A DNA stretch of 64,000 nucleotides, from NCBI RefSeq assembly GCF_020176955.2, contig NZ_JAIUCZ020000001.1, forward strand, positions 744,001-808,000. The letters are read 5' to 3'. The notes below the pieces were generated by a model that saw only the letters and a program-made list of their open reading frames with translations, did not search any database and had not been told where the DNA came from. This document shows positions 1 to 6,988 of this stretch, piece after piece. The stretch's first letter is position 1, and every line of letters begins with the position of its first letter. This DNA is from Nocardia sp. alder85J (lineage in GTDB: Bacteria; Actinomycetota; Actinomycetes; Mycobacteriales; Mycobacteriaceae). A program made the position numbers and the translations under genes.

Positions 1-255
1 GCTGATCCTGTCGGCGAGGGTCTCGAGGACCCGGTCGTGGTCTTCCCGGGCATAGGCCACCCGGACCAGGCCCTTGGGGGTGGCGGCCAGCAGCAACCGG
101 CCCACCGGGGTGTCCATGGTCGTGTAGGCGACGTCGAGCAGATCGGCCTGTTCGGCCTGATGCTCCAGCATGCGGTGCAGTCGCGTCAGGGTGGTCTCGT
201 CCGTGGGCGCCGACAGCGCGGCGATCAGATCATCGTCGTGGTGTGTCTCGTTCAT
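1..255 (-). CDS. ogt: Methylated-DNA-protein cysteine methyltransferase (Ogt-like), 5' part only
   Basis: The gene runs off the left edge; only the first 85 codons are present, so the catalytic PCHR region cannot be seen. The visible part reads MNETHHDDD at the start and contains TPVGRLLLAATPKGLVRVAY at about residues 45-64, the typical N-terminal domain of alkylguanine-DNA alkyltransferases that repair O6-alkylguanine. The ATG at 255 overlaps the stop of the sigma factor gene by four bases (ATGA), so the two are probably translationally coupled. An AGGAG sequence precedes it. Ogt-like proteins paired with an ECF sigma factor suggest a shared stress response. Family assignment is good; function rests on the N-terminus only. 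Confidence 0.75.
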   Translation of the reverse strand, partial: MNETHHDDDLIAALSAPTDETTLTRLHRMLEHQAEQADLLDVAYTTMDTPVGRLLLAATPKGLVRVAYAREDHDRVLETLADRIS

Positions 256-743
256 CGTGTTTCTCCTTCCGATGTCGCGCCCGGGTAGGTTCTGCGCAGG
301 CTCTTGACCCCGTCGGCCGCGGCGCGCCGCGCCGCATCGGGGGTGCCGCCGAGGATCTGCGCGATCTCGGCATAGGGCAGCCCGGCCACATAGTGGTAGG
401 CGATGCTGTGGCGTTGTTTGTCCGGCAGGGCCGCCACTGCCGCCCAGACGCCGGCGTCGTCGGAACCCACCACACCGTTGCCGATCGGCGCTTCGGGCAA
501 CCGCGGCACCGGCAGCGGATCGCGTCCGGCCGCGCGCACCACATCGATCGCCTTGCGGTGCGCGATGGTCACCAGCCACGCCTGCACATTCGCCGACTCC
601 GGCAGGTCCGCATAGGCCCGCATGGCGGCCAGGAACGTCTCCGACCAGGCGTCCTCGGCATCGTGGACGCCGAGGACGACCCGGCAGACCCGCAGCACGG
701 TGGGCCCGTGCTCGGTCACTATCGCCTCGAACGGTGGCTTCAC
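252..743 (-). CDS. ECF-type RNA polymerase sigma factor
   Basis: A 163-aa sigma-70 family protein of ECF size. Region 2 lies at about residues 10-75 (DAWSETFLAAMRAYADLP, then VQAWLVTIAHRKAIDVVR) and region 4 at about 105-155 (LPDKQRHSIAYHYVAGLPYA, then a helix-turn-helix). The start is GTG at 743, preceded by AAAGGAGG four to five bases upstream. It overlaps the downstream Ogt-like gene by four bases, so it probably directs transcription of its own operon with that repair gene. No anti-sigma gene is visible next to it. What signal it answers cannot be read from the sequence. Confidence 0.85.
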   Translation of the reverse strand: MKPPFEAIVTEHGPTVLRVCRVVLGVHDAEDAWSETFLAAMRAYADLPESANVQAWLVTIAHRKAIDVVRAAGRDPLPVPRLPEAPIGNGVVGSDDAGVWAAVAALPDKQRHSIAYHYVAGLPYAEIAQILGGTPDAARRAAADGVKSLRRTYPGATSEGETR

Positions 744-830
744 GGTCCTCCTTTCTCACGTTCTCGCCGGGTAGACGCTCGGCCTGCCCGGAACGTGAGA
801 TCCCGTCGCCTCGTGCCCTTCCATCGAGTA

Positions 831-850
831 ATATAAGCTGAGACTTATAT
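831..850. promoter_or_regulatory. Palindromic operator, probably bound by the ArsR protein encoded downstream
   Basis: ATATAAG (831-837), six bases, then CTTATAT (844-850) form a perfect 7-bp inverted repeat directly before AGGAGG (851-856) and the ATG at 863. ArsR/SmtB repressors bind AT-rich inverted repeats of this kind. The site would lie over the start of transcription or the leader of the SRPBCC-ArsR operon and so would serve autorepression. Confidence 0.65.
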
Positions 851-862
851 AGGAGGTATGTC

Positions 863-1519
863 ATGGCCCTGCTGGAGGACCCGATCGCCACGGCCGGCCT
901 GGTGGCCCGGGAGGTGCGGACCGGTTCGCGTGACGGCGTGACCACTCGGATCGCCGTCGCGCGGCGCTGGTATCCGACCGATCGAGCCGACCTGTGGGAC
1001 GCGCTCACCAGCGCCGACCGGCTGCCGCGCTGGTTCCTGCCGGTGGAGGGGGAGTTGAAGGTCGGCGGCCGGTATCAACTCGTCGGCAACGCCGGCGGAG
1101 TGATCGAGGAGTGCGACGAACCACGGCGCCTGGCTGTGACCTGGGAGATGGGGCCGGTGGTGTCCTGGCTGGCGGTCGGCCTGTCCGGAGAGGGTGACGG
1201 CACCGTGCTGGAACTCGTCCACGAAGCGCCGGTCGACCCGGAGTTCTGGACGCGGTACGGCCCGGGAGCGGTCGGCGTCGGCTGGGATCTCGCGCTGATG
1301 GGTCTGGGATTGCACATCGAATCGGGTGCACCCGTGGATCCGGAAGTGGGCGCGACCTTCCCGATCACCCCCGGGGGCCGGGAATTCACTCACGCCGCCG
1401 CGACCGCGTGGGCACAGGCCGCCACCGCCGACGGCGACGATCCCGAGGCCGCGCGGGCCGCGGGCGAGCGGACCTTCGCCTTCTACACCGGCACGCAGGA
1501 GGACGGCACGGACTCCTGA
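863..1519 (+). CDS. SRPBCC (AHSA1-like) domain protein
   Basis: A 218-aa protein of the START/SRPBCC fold. Residues about 27-55 (ARRWYPTDRADLWDALTSAD, then RLPRWF) and the following beta-rich stretch to about residue 150 are typical of AHSA1-like ligand-binding domains found beside ArsR repressors. The ATG at 863 is preceded by AGGAGGT. The stop TGA overlaps the ATG of the ArsR gene by one base (TGATG), so the pair is one operon. Members of this family bind hydrophobic ligands or act as chaperone cofactors; no specific ligand can be inferred here. Confidence 0.85.
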   Translation: MALLEDPIATAGLVAREVRTGSRDGVTTRIAVARRWYPTDRADLWDALTSADRLPRWFLPVEGELKVGGRYQLVGNAGGVIEECDEPRRLAVTWEMGPVVSWLAVGLSGEGDGTVLELVHEAPVDPEFWTRYGPGAVGVGWDLALMGLGLHIESGAPVDPEVGATFPITPGGREFTHAAATAWAQAATADGDDPEAARAAGERTFAFYTGTQEDGTDS

Positions 1520-1899
1520 TGGAGCGACCGCTGGCCCGGATCTTCGACGCGCTCGCAGATCCGGTGCGTCATCTCATCCTCGAACTGGTCCGTGCGGGCG
1601 AACAACCCGCCGGTGCGATAGTCACTGCGGTACAAGCGATCACGCCGATCTCACAGCCCGCGGTCTCCCAGCATCTCAAGGTGCTGCGCGAGGCCGGGCT
1701 GCTGTCGGTGCGAGTGGAGGGCACCCGCCGCATCTACGCACTGGATCCCACCGGGACCCGCGCGGCCCAGGAATGGCTCGCCTGGCTGCGGGATCCCTTG
1801 GCGCCGTTCGCGCAACCGCTGGACGCGCTCGCCACCGAGGTCACCCGTGGCAAACGGGAGCGCCGCGCCGCCGGAGACCGGGATGCGCGATCGGCATGA
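1519..1899 (+). CDS. ArsR family transcriptional repressor
   Basis: A 126-aa winged-helix protein. The N-terminus RIFDALADPVRHLILELV and the recognition helix ISQPAVSQHLKVLREAGLL (about residues 45-63) are characteristic of ArsR. There is no CxCxxC-type metal site, so it belongs to the non-metal ArsR group that travels with SRPBCC proteins. The start overlaps the end of the SRPBCC gene. The palindrome at 831-850 is its likely operator. Confidence 0.9.
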   Translation: MERPLARIFDALADPVRHLILELVRAGEQPAGAIVTAVQAITPISQPAVSQHLKVLREAGLLSVRVEGTRRIYALDPTGTRAAQEWLAWLRDPLAPFAQPLDALATEVTRGKRERRAAGDRDARSA

Positions 1900-1907
1900 G
1901 TGCCGGA

Positions 1908-2555
1908 TCAGTTCATCGCGGAGATGTAGGGGCGCAGACCGAGTGCGATGTCGACGCACGCCGCCAGCAGGACGTCGCGCACGATCGGGTCGGGTGCGGT
2001 GTGCAGCATGAGCCGGGTGCCGAGCAGGGGAATCGGCAACGACTCGCCCGCGCGATCCCACCAGATGTAGGTGTTCCACAGCTCGTCGGCGATGCTCCAA
2101 CCGGCCGCGCGGCGGATCACGTCGAGACGACCGAGTTCCTGTTCGCTGGTGGAGCGCAACAGGATCCGGAACAGGTCCGGGGTGCGGGCGTCGGCGGGGT
2201 CGGGCACGAAACTCAGCAGTGGCGCTCCGTCCGGCCCGATCGCGGTCGAGGTGTCGCCCCGCTCGATCCGCGCCACCGGCGAGCCGTCGCCGCGGGTGAT
2301 CCCGGTGGGCTGCCCGGATTTGGATTCCACCCATACGACATCGCCGTTGCCGTAGGTGAGTCGATGTCTGCCGGTACCGCCGTTCTTGAAACCGAACAGG
2401 ACCGCCGCCTTCGCGGCGATGCCGTCGCCGGCACCCTGCACGCCGGTGGCCAGTGATTCACCGGGACCGCCCGCGAAGACGATTGTCAGTGCGTTGGAAC
2501 TCTTGTGCGCAACCCGACCTTCGATCAGGGCGGCGCCGTCTTGCGGAACAGGCAC
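1908..2555 (-). CDS. Hypothetical protein, possibly Tubby/LURP-one-like fold
   Basis: A 215-aa protein if translation starts at GTG 2555 (VPVPQDGAALIEG); a TTG at 2585 would add ten residues. I do not recognise the family with certainty. The middle (about residues 70-115: GDVVWVESKSGQPTG, then IERGDTSTAIGPDGAPLLSF) alternates short strands in a way that recalls Tubby-C/LURP-one proteins, which is only an impression. No signal peptide or transmembrane segment is seen. It is convergent with the ArsR gene, eight bases away. The IS701 element lies about 130 bp upstream of its start. Confidence 0.6.
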   Translation of the reverse strand: MPVPQDGAALIEGRVAHKSSNALTIVFAGGPGESLATGVQGAGDGIAAKAAVLFGFKNGGTGRHRLTYGNGDVVWVESKSGQPTGITRGDGSPVARIERGDTSTAIGPDGAPLLSFVPDPADARTPDLFRILLRSTSEQELGRLDVIRRAAGWSIADELWNTYIWWDRAGESLPIPLLGTRLMLHTAPDPIVRDVLLAACVDIALGLRPYISAMN

Positions 2556-2686
2556 GGGGACAATGGTAGGACCGCAGGCGGGCAACCGGTGGGCTTATGG
2601 CTCACGGCGCCATCCGTTCTGCGGCCAGGCCAGGCACAGCACCGTGTGCGGGGCATCGGTGACAGCGATCGTGCGTAGTCGGTCGC

Positions 2687-2690
2687 CTAG
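2687..2690. repeat. CTAG target copy 1 (left of the IS701-like element)
   Basis: CTAG directly abuts the left inverted repeat of the IS701-like element. It is the first of three CTAG copies (2687, 4060 and 5016) that bracket the two tandem insertion sequences. Confidence 0.7.
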
Positions 2691-4059
2691 TACTCCAGCA
2701 TCACTTCGTGATGTAATCGGCGTCGCCGCTGGTGGTGGGCTTGTTTGGCATGGTACTGGTGTCGTCTGCGCCAGGCCGACCAGTGCAGTGCCGCGGTGAG
2801 GTCCGGGGTCGGGGTGATCAGGTGTGCCAGGAGACGTTTGATTTCTCCGAGGGTGAGTGGAATGAGGCCGCTGCCAACACTTTTGGGGCGATCGCTGCGG
2901 TGACGGCGAGGTAGGTGTGGGCGAGCATCGCGAGGGTGATGTGCCGGTACCAGGCGTCGTAGCGGCGGACCTGGTATTGGTCGAGGCCTACTTCGGTTTT
3001 CGCGGTCTGGAAGCAGTCCTCGACCGCCCAGCGGGCACCGGCGACCCGGACGAGGTCGTCGTCGCTGGTGCCGATCGGGGCACCGCACAGGTAGTAGGCA
3101 ATCTCGAGCTCGCCCTTGGCATTCGGGGTCAGCGACCGCCGGGACAGCAGCCAGCGCCGCCAGCCGGGCCCGGCCTCGCTCTCGGTCGGCACGGTGGCCA
3201 CGGCCCAATCGAAGATCCGAAGGCCTTTCGCGCCGTCGCCGCAGCTACGGCGCTTCCACGCGTCCGGTGGTGCGCCAGCGACGATCTGGTCGGCGCGCCG
3301 GCTGCCTCTCAGTGACACCACGACCGGTGCGCTGCTGGGCACGGCCACCACGTATCCGATCCGGCGCCGCTCCAGCCAGCGGCGGAATTTCGAATCACCC
3401 CCGTAGGCCTCGTCGGCGGTGACCCACCGCGCCGGCACACCCGCATCCAGCGCCCGCTCCAGCATTCGTTGCGCCAGAACCTGTTTCGTCTCGAACTCCA
3501 CTTCGTCCGGCACCCCGGCGGCCCGGCAGCGGTCCCGATCGGTGGTCCACGACTTGGGCAGATACAACTCCCGATCGATCAGCGTCCGGCCCTTCACGCT
3601 CGTATAGGCACAGAACACACCGAGCTGACAGTTCTCGATACGACCGGCCGTTCCCGAGTATTGCCGTTGCACGCCAGCGGATTTCACGCCCTTCTTCAGG
3701 AACCCGGTCTCGTCGACCACGAGCACACCGTCCACGTCGCCCAGGTGCTCGACGGCATAGGCACGCGCGTCGTCACGCACCCCGTCGACATCCCACGCCG
3801 CCGCGTTCAACAGCCGCTGCATCCCGATCGGCGTCAGATCACCCGCCGCCTCGGCCAGCGTCCAGCCGTTCTTCCCCGCCAGCGGCGCCAGCAACCCCCG
3901 CACATACATCCTGGCCCGCAACCGCGGCTCGGCCCGATGAAACCGGCCCGCCACCCGACCGAACAACTCCTCCAGCCCAGCCGACCACGCAGCCAGATCC
4001 TCACCAACCACCACGAAAACACATGCTACCCAATCACATCACGAAGTGATGCTGGAGTA
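2691..4059 (-). mobile_element. IS701 family insertion sequence
   Basis: A complete element of 1369 bp. The terminal inverted repeats begin TACTCCAGCATCACTTCG and match perfectly for 24 bp at both ends (2691-2714 and 4036-4059). It is flanked by CTAG on both sides (2687-2690, 4060-4063), which fits the 4-bp YTAR-type duplication known for IS701. It carries one transposase gene on the minus strand. Confidence 0.9.
2818..4014 (-). CDS. IS701 family DDE transposase (with apparent -1 frameshift near the C-terminus)
   Basis: A 398-aa transposase in the uninterrupted frame. The first catalytic region VLVVDETGFLKKG (about residues 98-110), the second TADEAYGGDSKFR and the downstream WAVEDCFQTAKTEVGLDQY provide the D, D and E residues typical of IS701. 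The last 17 residues (SFHSPSEKSNVSWHT) do not look like the family. In the -1 frame the expected tail LIPLTLGEIKRLLAHL continues to a TAG at 2687-2689. The frames separate at CCCCAAAAG (complement of 2880-2888), which contains a C CCA AAA slippery heptamer in the correct phase. This is either programmed frameshifting or an inactivating indel. Confidence 0.85.
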   Translation of the reverse strand: MVVGEDLAAWSAGLEELFGRVAGRFHRAEPRLRARMYVRGLLAPLAGKNGWTLAEAAGDLTPIGMQRLLNAAAWDVDGVRDDARAYAVEHLGDVDGVLVVDETGFLKKGVKSAGVQRQYSGTAGRIENCQLGVFCAYTSVKGRTLIDRELYLPKSWTTDRDRCRAAGVPDEVEFETKQVLAQRMLERALDAGVPARWVTADEAYGGDSKFRRWLERRRIGYVVAVPSSAPVVVSLRGSRRADQIVAGAPPDAWKRRSCGDGAKGLRIFDWAVATVPTESEAGPGWRRWLLSRRSLTPNAKGELEIAYYLCGAPIGTSDDDLVRVAGARWAVEDCFQTAKTEVGLDQYQVRRYDAWYRHITLAMLAHTYLAVTAAIAPKVLAAASFHSPSEKSNVSWHT

Positions 4060-4063
4060 CTAG
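4060..4063. repeat. CTAG target copy 2 (shared junction of the two IS elements)
   Basis: This CTAG is both the right flank of the IS701-like element and the left flank of the IS5-like element. It also supplies the TAG stop codon of the IS5 second reading frame (complement of 4060-4062). Confidence 0.7.
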
Positions 4064-4686
4064 GTCTTGTCTCCCAATAGTTTGAGCCATTCGACTACGA
4101 GGGCCATGACGACGCCTGCACGGTAGGTCAGCGCCAGCTTGTCGTAGCGGGTGGCGACGGCCCGCCACTGTTTGGCCTTGTTGAAGGCCCGTTCGACGAC
4201 GTTGCGTCCCTTGTACGCCTCCCGGTCGAACGAGGGCGCCCTGCCACCGTCACGGCCCTTGCGTTTCCGATTGGCGAGCTGATCGGCACGCTCGGGAATG
4301 ACAGCTCGTATCCGTCTGCGGCGCAGCAGTTTCCGATTCGCTGCCGACGAATACGCCTTGTCGCCGAGCAGTGCGTCCGGATTCGTCCGTGGTGCCCCGC
4401 CGCCGAGGCGGGGCACCCTGACACCGTCGAGCACCTCACCGAGAAAGGGACTGTCGCCGGCCTGACCGGGCGTGATCAGCACCGACAGGCCGCGACCGGC
4501 ACCATCGGTGATCAGGTGGATCTTCGTCGTCAGCCCGCCACGAGACCGGCCGATCCCGTGATCGGCAGGCTCATCGAGCAGATTCGTGTAATTCGAGGGA
4601 GCCCCCTGTGTGGCGGGCGGCGTTCGCACCGTGCTGGTGAACCCGCACGATCGTGGTGTCGATCGACGCCACCCAGTCCAGATCAC
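4060..4686 (-). CDS. IS5 family transposase, C-terminal frame (OrfB)
   Basis: This frame carries the second and third parts of the catalytic domain: GRSRGGLTTKIHLITDGAGR, then LLGDKAYSSAANR with the second aspartate and GRNVVERAFNKAKQWRAV with the glutamate. The first 25-30 residues of the open frame precede the shift point and are probably not translated. The natural product is a fusion with the upstream frame through the G-run. The stop codon TAG (complement of 4060-4062) lies in the duplicated CTAG target, not in the element itself. Confidence 0.85.
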   Translation of the reverse strand: MIWTGWRRSTPRSCGFTSTVRTPPATQGAPSNYTNLLDEPADHGIGRSRGGLTTKIHLITDGAGRGLSVLITPGQAGDSPFLGEVLDGVRVPRLGGGAPRTNPDALLGDKAYSSAANRKLLRRRRIRAVIPERADQLANRKRKGRDGGRAPSFDREAYKGRNVVERAFNKAKQWRAVATRYDKLALTYRAGVVMALVVEWLKLLGDKT

Positions 4687-5015
4687 CGGACACGTCGGCC
4701 AGCGCGGCCAACGCGATCAGCACCTTGTCCCACGTCCCATCAGCGGCATAGCGGCGATGGCGCTTCCACACCGTCTGCCACGGCCCGAACACCACCGGCA
4801 GGTCCCGCCACGGCCCGCCGACCCGCAGCCGGTACAGCAATCCCTCCACGATCAGGCGGTTGTCACTGAAGTTACGGCCCACGCGCCCTTCGGATTTCGG
4901 CAGCAGCAACTCCAGAAGCTCCCACTGCGCATCCGTCAACACCCGAAACCGATCACCAACCACAACCACGACGACCATGCTGCCGCACCGCCACCGATCT
5001 ATTGGGAGACACGCC
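4064..5015 (-). mobile_element. IS5 family insertion sequence (two-frame transposase)
   Basis: An element of about 0.95 kb with imperfect inverted repeats ending in TGTCTCCCAATAG (left GGTCTTG..., right GGGCGTG..., two mismatches in 18 bases). It is flanked by CTAG at 4060-4063 and 5016-5019; with such a palindromic target, the exact boundary could be shifted by one base. Two overlapping minus-strand frames encode an IS5-type transposase that needs a +1 shift. Confidence 0.85.
4571..4978 (-). CDS. IS5 family transposase, N-terminal frame (OrfA)
   Basis: A 135-aa product with the IS5 N-terminal domain: LTDAQWELLELLLP at about residues 14-27, then GLLYRLRVGGPWRDLP and VWKRHRRYAADGTWDKVL. The first catalytic aspartate is in VASIDTTIVRVHQHGA at about residue 109. 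The frame ends soon after a run of five G (complement of 4602-4606). A +1 shift at that run gives HTGAPSNYTNLLDEP and enters the second frame, as in many IS5 elements with split transposases. The start is GTG/ATG-rich (MVVVVVV), so the exact initiation codon is uncertain. Confidence 0.85.
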   Translation of the reverse strand: MVVVVVVGDRFRVLTDAQWELLELLLPKSEGRVGRNFSDNRLIVEGLLYRLRVGGPWRDLPVVFGPWQTVWKRHRRYAADGTWDKVLIALAALADVSGDLDWVASIDTTIVRVHQHGANAARHTGGSLELHESAR

Positions 5016-5019
5016 CTAG
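5016..5019. repeat. CTAG target copy 3 (right of the IS5-like element)
   Basis: CTAG directly follows the right inverted repeat of the IS5-like element. Joining it to the sequence left of 2687 recreates an uninterrupted locus with one CTAG. Confidence 0.7.
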
Positions 5020-5107
5020 TTGCGTTGCCGCTGCCCTGCGATCGCTGTGAATCATGTTAGATTGCAGGCTGTTTCGCGTCCCGGAAACGAAGGTGGAGGG
5101 AAACGCC

Positions 5108-5518
5108 GTGCGCATCACAACATTCGCCGTCACGACGGCTGTCGCGGCCGGTGTCGTCGGAACCCTCGGAGCGGGCACAGCGGCAGCGGTGGGTCCCGCG
5201 CCGGAGCCACCGGTTCCGGGATGGGTGGGCGTCGAGTTGAGTCCGCAGGAAACGGCAGCCCTCGCGGCAAGTCCGATTCCGGGGTTGGTGGACCAGGCCG
5301 CACCGAACGACACGGTCGGACTCTGTCCCGATCCGCAGTCGCGGCTGACCTGGACCGGACCGCTCGGCTGGCTACCGGCCCAGCGCATGTCCGGAACGAT
5401 TGCCGACGCGGTCACCGAGGCGGCGGCACATCCGGGTGGCAGGGTGATCATCTATGTGAGTGCGCCCACCGCCGAGATTCCCGATGTCCTGCACTTCTAC
5501 CAGCGCTGGTCGTTCTGA
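5108..5518 (+). CDS. Small secreted protein, unknown function
   Basis: A 136-aa protein from GTG 5108, chosen because GGTGGAGGG stands at the right distance and the start leads straight into a signal peptide (VRITTFAVTTAVAAGVVGTL, then AGTAAAVG, cleavage probably near residue 27). An ATG at 5054 in the same frame would spoil the signal peptide. The mature part contains one cysteine (GLCPDP) and a predicted strand RVIIYVSAPTAEIPDVL near the end. I do not recognise a family. The IS5-like element ends 88 bp upstream and may have displaced or changed the promoter. Confidence 0.7.
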   Translation: MRITTFAVTTAVAAGVVGTLGAGTAAAVGPAPEPPVPGWVGVELSPQETAALAASPIPGLVDQAAPNDTVGLCPDPQSRLTWTGPLGWLPAQRMSGTIADAVTEAAAHPGGRVIIYVSAPTAEIPDVLHFYQRWSF

Positions 5519-5944
5519 TCGGTGGTCGGCGGCGGTGCCGGCACCGCCCGTAGGTCGCTGGGCCGACTCATCTCGGCCCAGCGAGCGCGCTGATCCCGGT
5601 GCGCAAATTGCTGATCACGTCGATACGGGCGGGCTGAGGATCTTCCGGTAATCGGAATGAGTGGATGCCGAAGGGGCATAATGCCGTTTCGCTCGACCAG
5701 CGGCATTACAGATAACTCTATCTGACTAAAGTTAGGATATTTATGTTGATCGCCGGTCTGGGTGACAGATCTGGCTGTCGGCGGTGTTGAGCGGCTTCGT
5801 CGTGTCTGCCGAGGATGTCGGCGAGGGCTGGTGCGGGGCACTGGCCAGGTTGTCGGTGAATACGGCCGGGTGGCGCGCGTTGCACCGGATCGGAGGGCGA
5901 CCCTGGCGAAAGCCGGGCCGGTTCCTGGCACCGTCGGCTTCGGG
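5519..5944. other. Gene-free stretch between convergent genes
   Basis: No convincing gene was found in these 426 bases. An inverted repeat TAATGCCG (5679-5686) and CGGCATTA (5701-5708) with a 14-base loop could form a weak terminator. It is followed by an unusually AT-rich run at about 5705-5755. Nothing else could be supported. Confidence 0.4.
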
Positions 5945-6772
5945 TTATCGGGCCGGCTTTGCTGCCGACACGACGTAGTAGTCGAGTCGGCCATTCCGAT
6001 ATGCCCGCAGCCAGTTGCGGGCCCAGTGATTCTCGAACCCGCTCTGCTGCATCCAGGCGTCGTACCCGTGCCATACGTGCTCGCCGATCGACTCGACGTC
6101 GGCCAGCTCGAAGCCGGTCGCCCGCAGTGTCTCGGCGAACACGCCGATCGGGGCCACCACGTCGACCCCGGTACGGATGGTCTCGATCAGCGGCGCCAAC
6201 TGGTGCGCGCAGTCCTCCGCGGTGGTGAAGAAGGTCGCCACCGTCAGCCTGCCGCCCGGTTTCAGGATTCGGTACGCCTCGGCGGCGAATCCTGGCAGAT
6301 CGTCGAAATGCTGCGCTGCTTCGATCGAGATGCACCGGTCGAATGTGCTGTCCTGGAACGGAATCGCAAACGCTGAGCCTTGACGGAACGACAAGCGGCC
6401 GGGGTCGGCGATCAACACTTCCGCATTGACCCGCTCGGCCCGCGCAACCTGATCGCCGGAGAGATCGAGCCCCGCGAACCGCTGCGGACCGAACTCCCGG
6501 AGTGCGAGCACCGCGCCGACTCCGATGCCGCAGCCGACTTCCAGCACGGCATCTGTTTCGCCGATCCCGGCTCGGCGCAGGACTTCTCGGTACAGGTCGG
6601 CCTGGCTGGCGGTGCGCTGATCCTCGGTGAGGTTGCCGGGGACGACATCTGCGGTCCAGTACCCGAAGTTGATGAAATGACCTGAGAAGAGTTTGCTGGC
6701 GGCGAGATTGCCGCTGCCGTACATCGTCGCGCGCCGAGCGGCGCCGCTGTCACGTGTGGCCATGGGTTTCAT
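5945..6772 (-). CDS. SAM-dependent class I methyltransferase (sterol/tocopherol methyltransferase-like)
   Basis: A 275-aa methyltransferase of the Methyltransf_11 type. Motif I is VLEVGCGIGVGAVLAL at about residues 75-90, followed by the acidic residue in GLDLSGDQVARAE and motif III ILKPGGRLTVATFF. The N-terminal GHFINFGYW and the central CISIEAAQHFDD resemble gamma-tocopherol/sterol/rebeccamycin-type methyltransferases acting on small molecules. Start ATG 6772 has a weak CAGGCGA site; ATG 6763 is an alternative. It is divergent from the AraC regulator at 6989, which may control it. The substrate is unknown. Confidence 0.85.
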   Translation of the reverse strand: MKPMATRDSGAARRATMYGSGNLAASKLFSGHFINFGYWTADVVPGNLTEDQRTASQADLYREVLRRAGIGETDAVLEVGCGIGVGAVLALREFGPQRFAGLDLSGDQVARAERVNAEVLIADPGRLSFRQGSAFAIPFQDSTFDRCISIEAAQHFDDLPGFAAEAYRILKPGGRLTVATFFTTAEDCAHQLAPLIETIRTGVDVVAPIGVFAETLRATGFELADVESIGEHVWHGYDAWMQQSGFENHWARNWLRAYRNGRLDYYVVSAAKPAR

Positions 6773-6988
6773 CTTCGCCTGAAACACTCTGCTACGTCGC
6801 GCAACCGCTCCCTGCCGCGCAATTTTCATGCGGCGGAAGAGTACGTTCGGCGACGGTCGGGGGTGGCGCGGTCCGCCGGCGAGGGAGGCTCCCTCGGTGA
6901 TTCCGGACCCGCGCCGGAGACCGTACTGGATCGCGCTGGCTGTGCCGGTGTGTTCTGACGTAGCTACCGGGATGCGAGACACTGGTGC

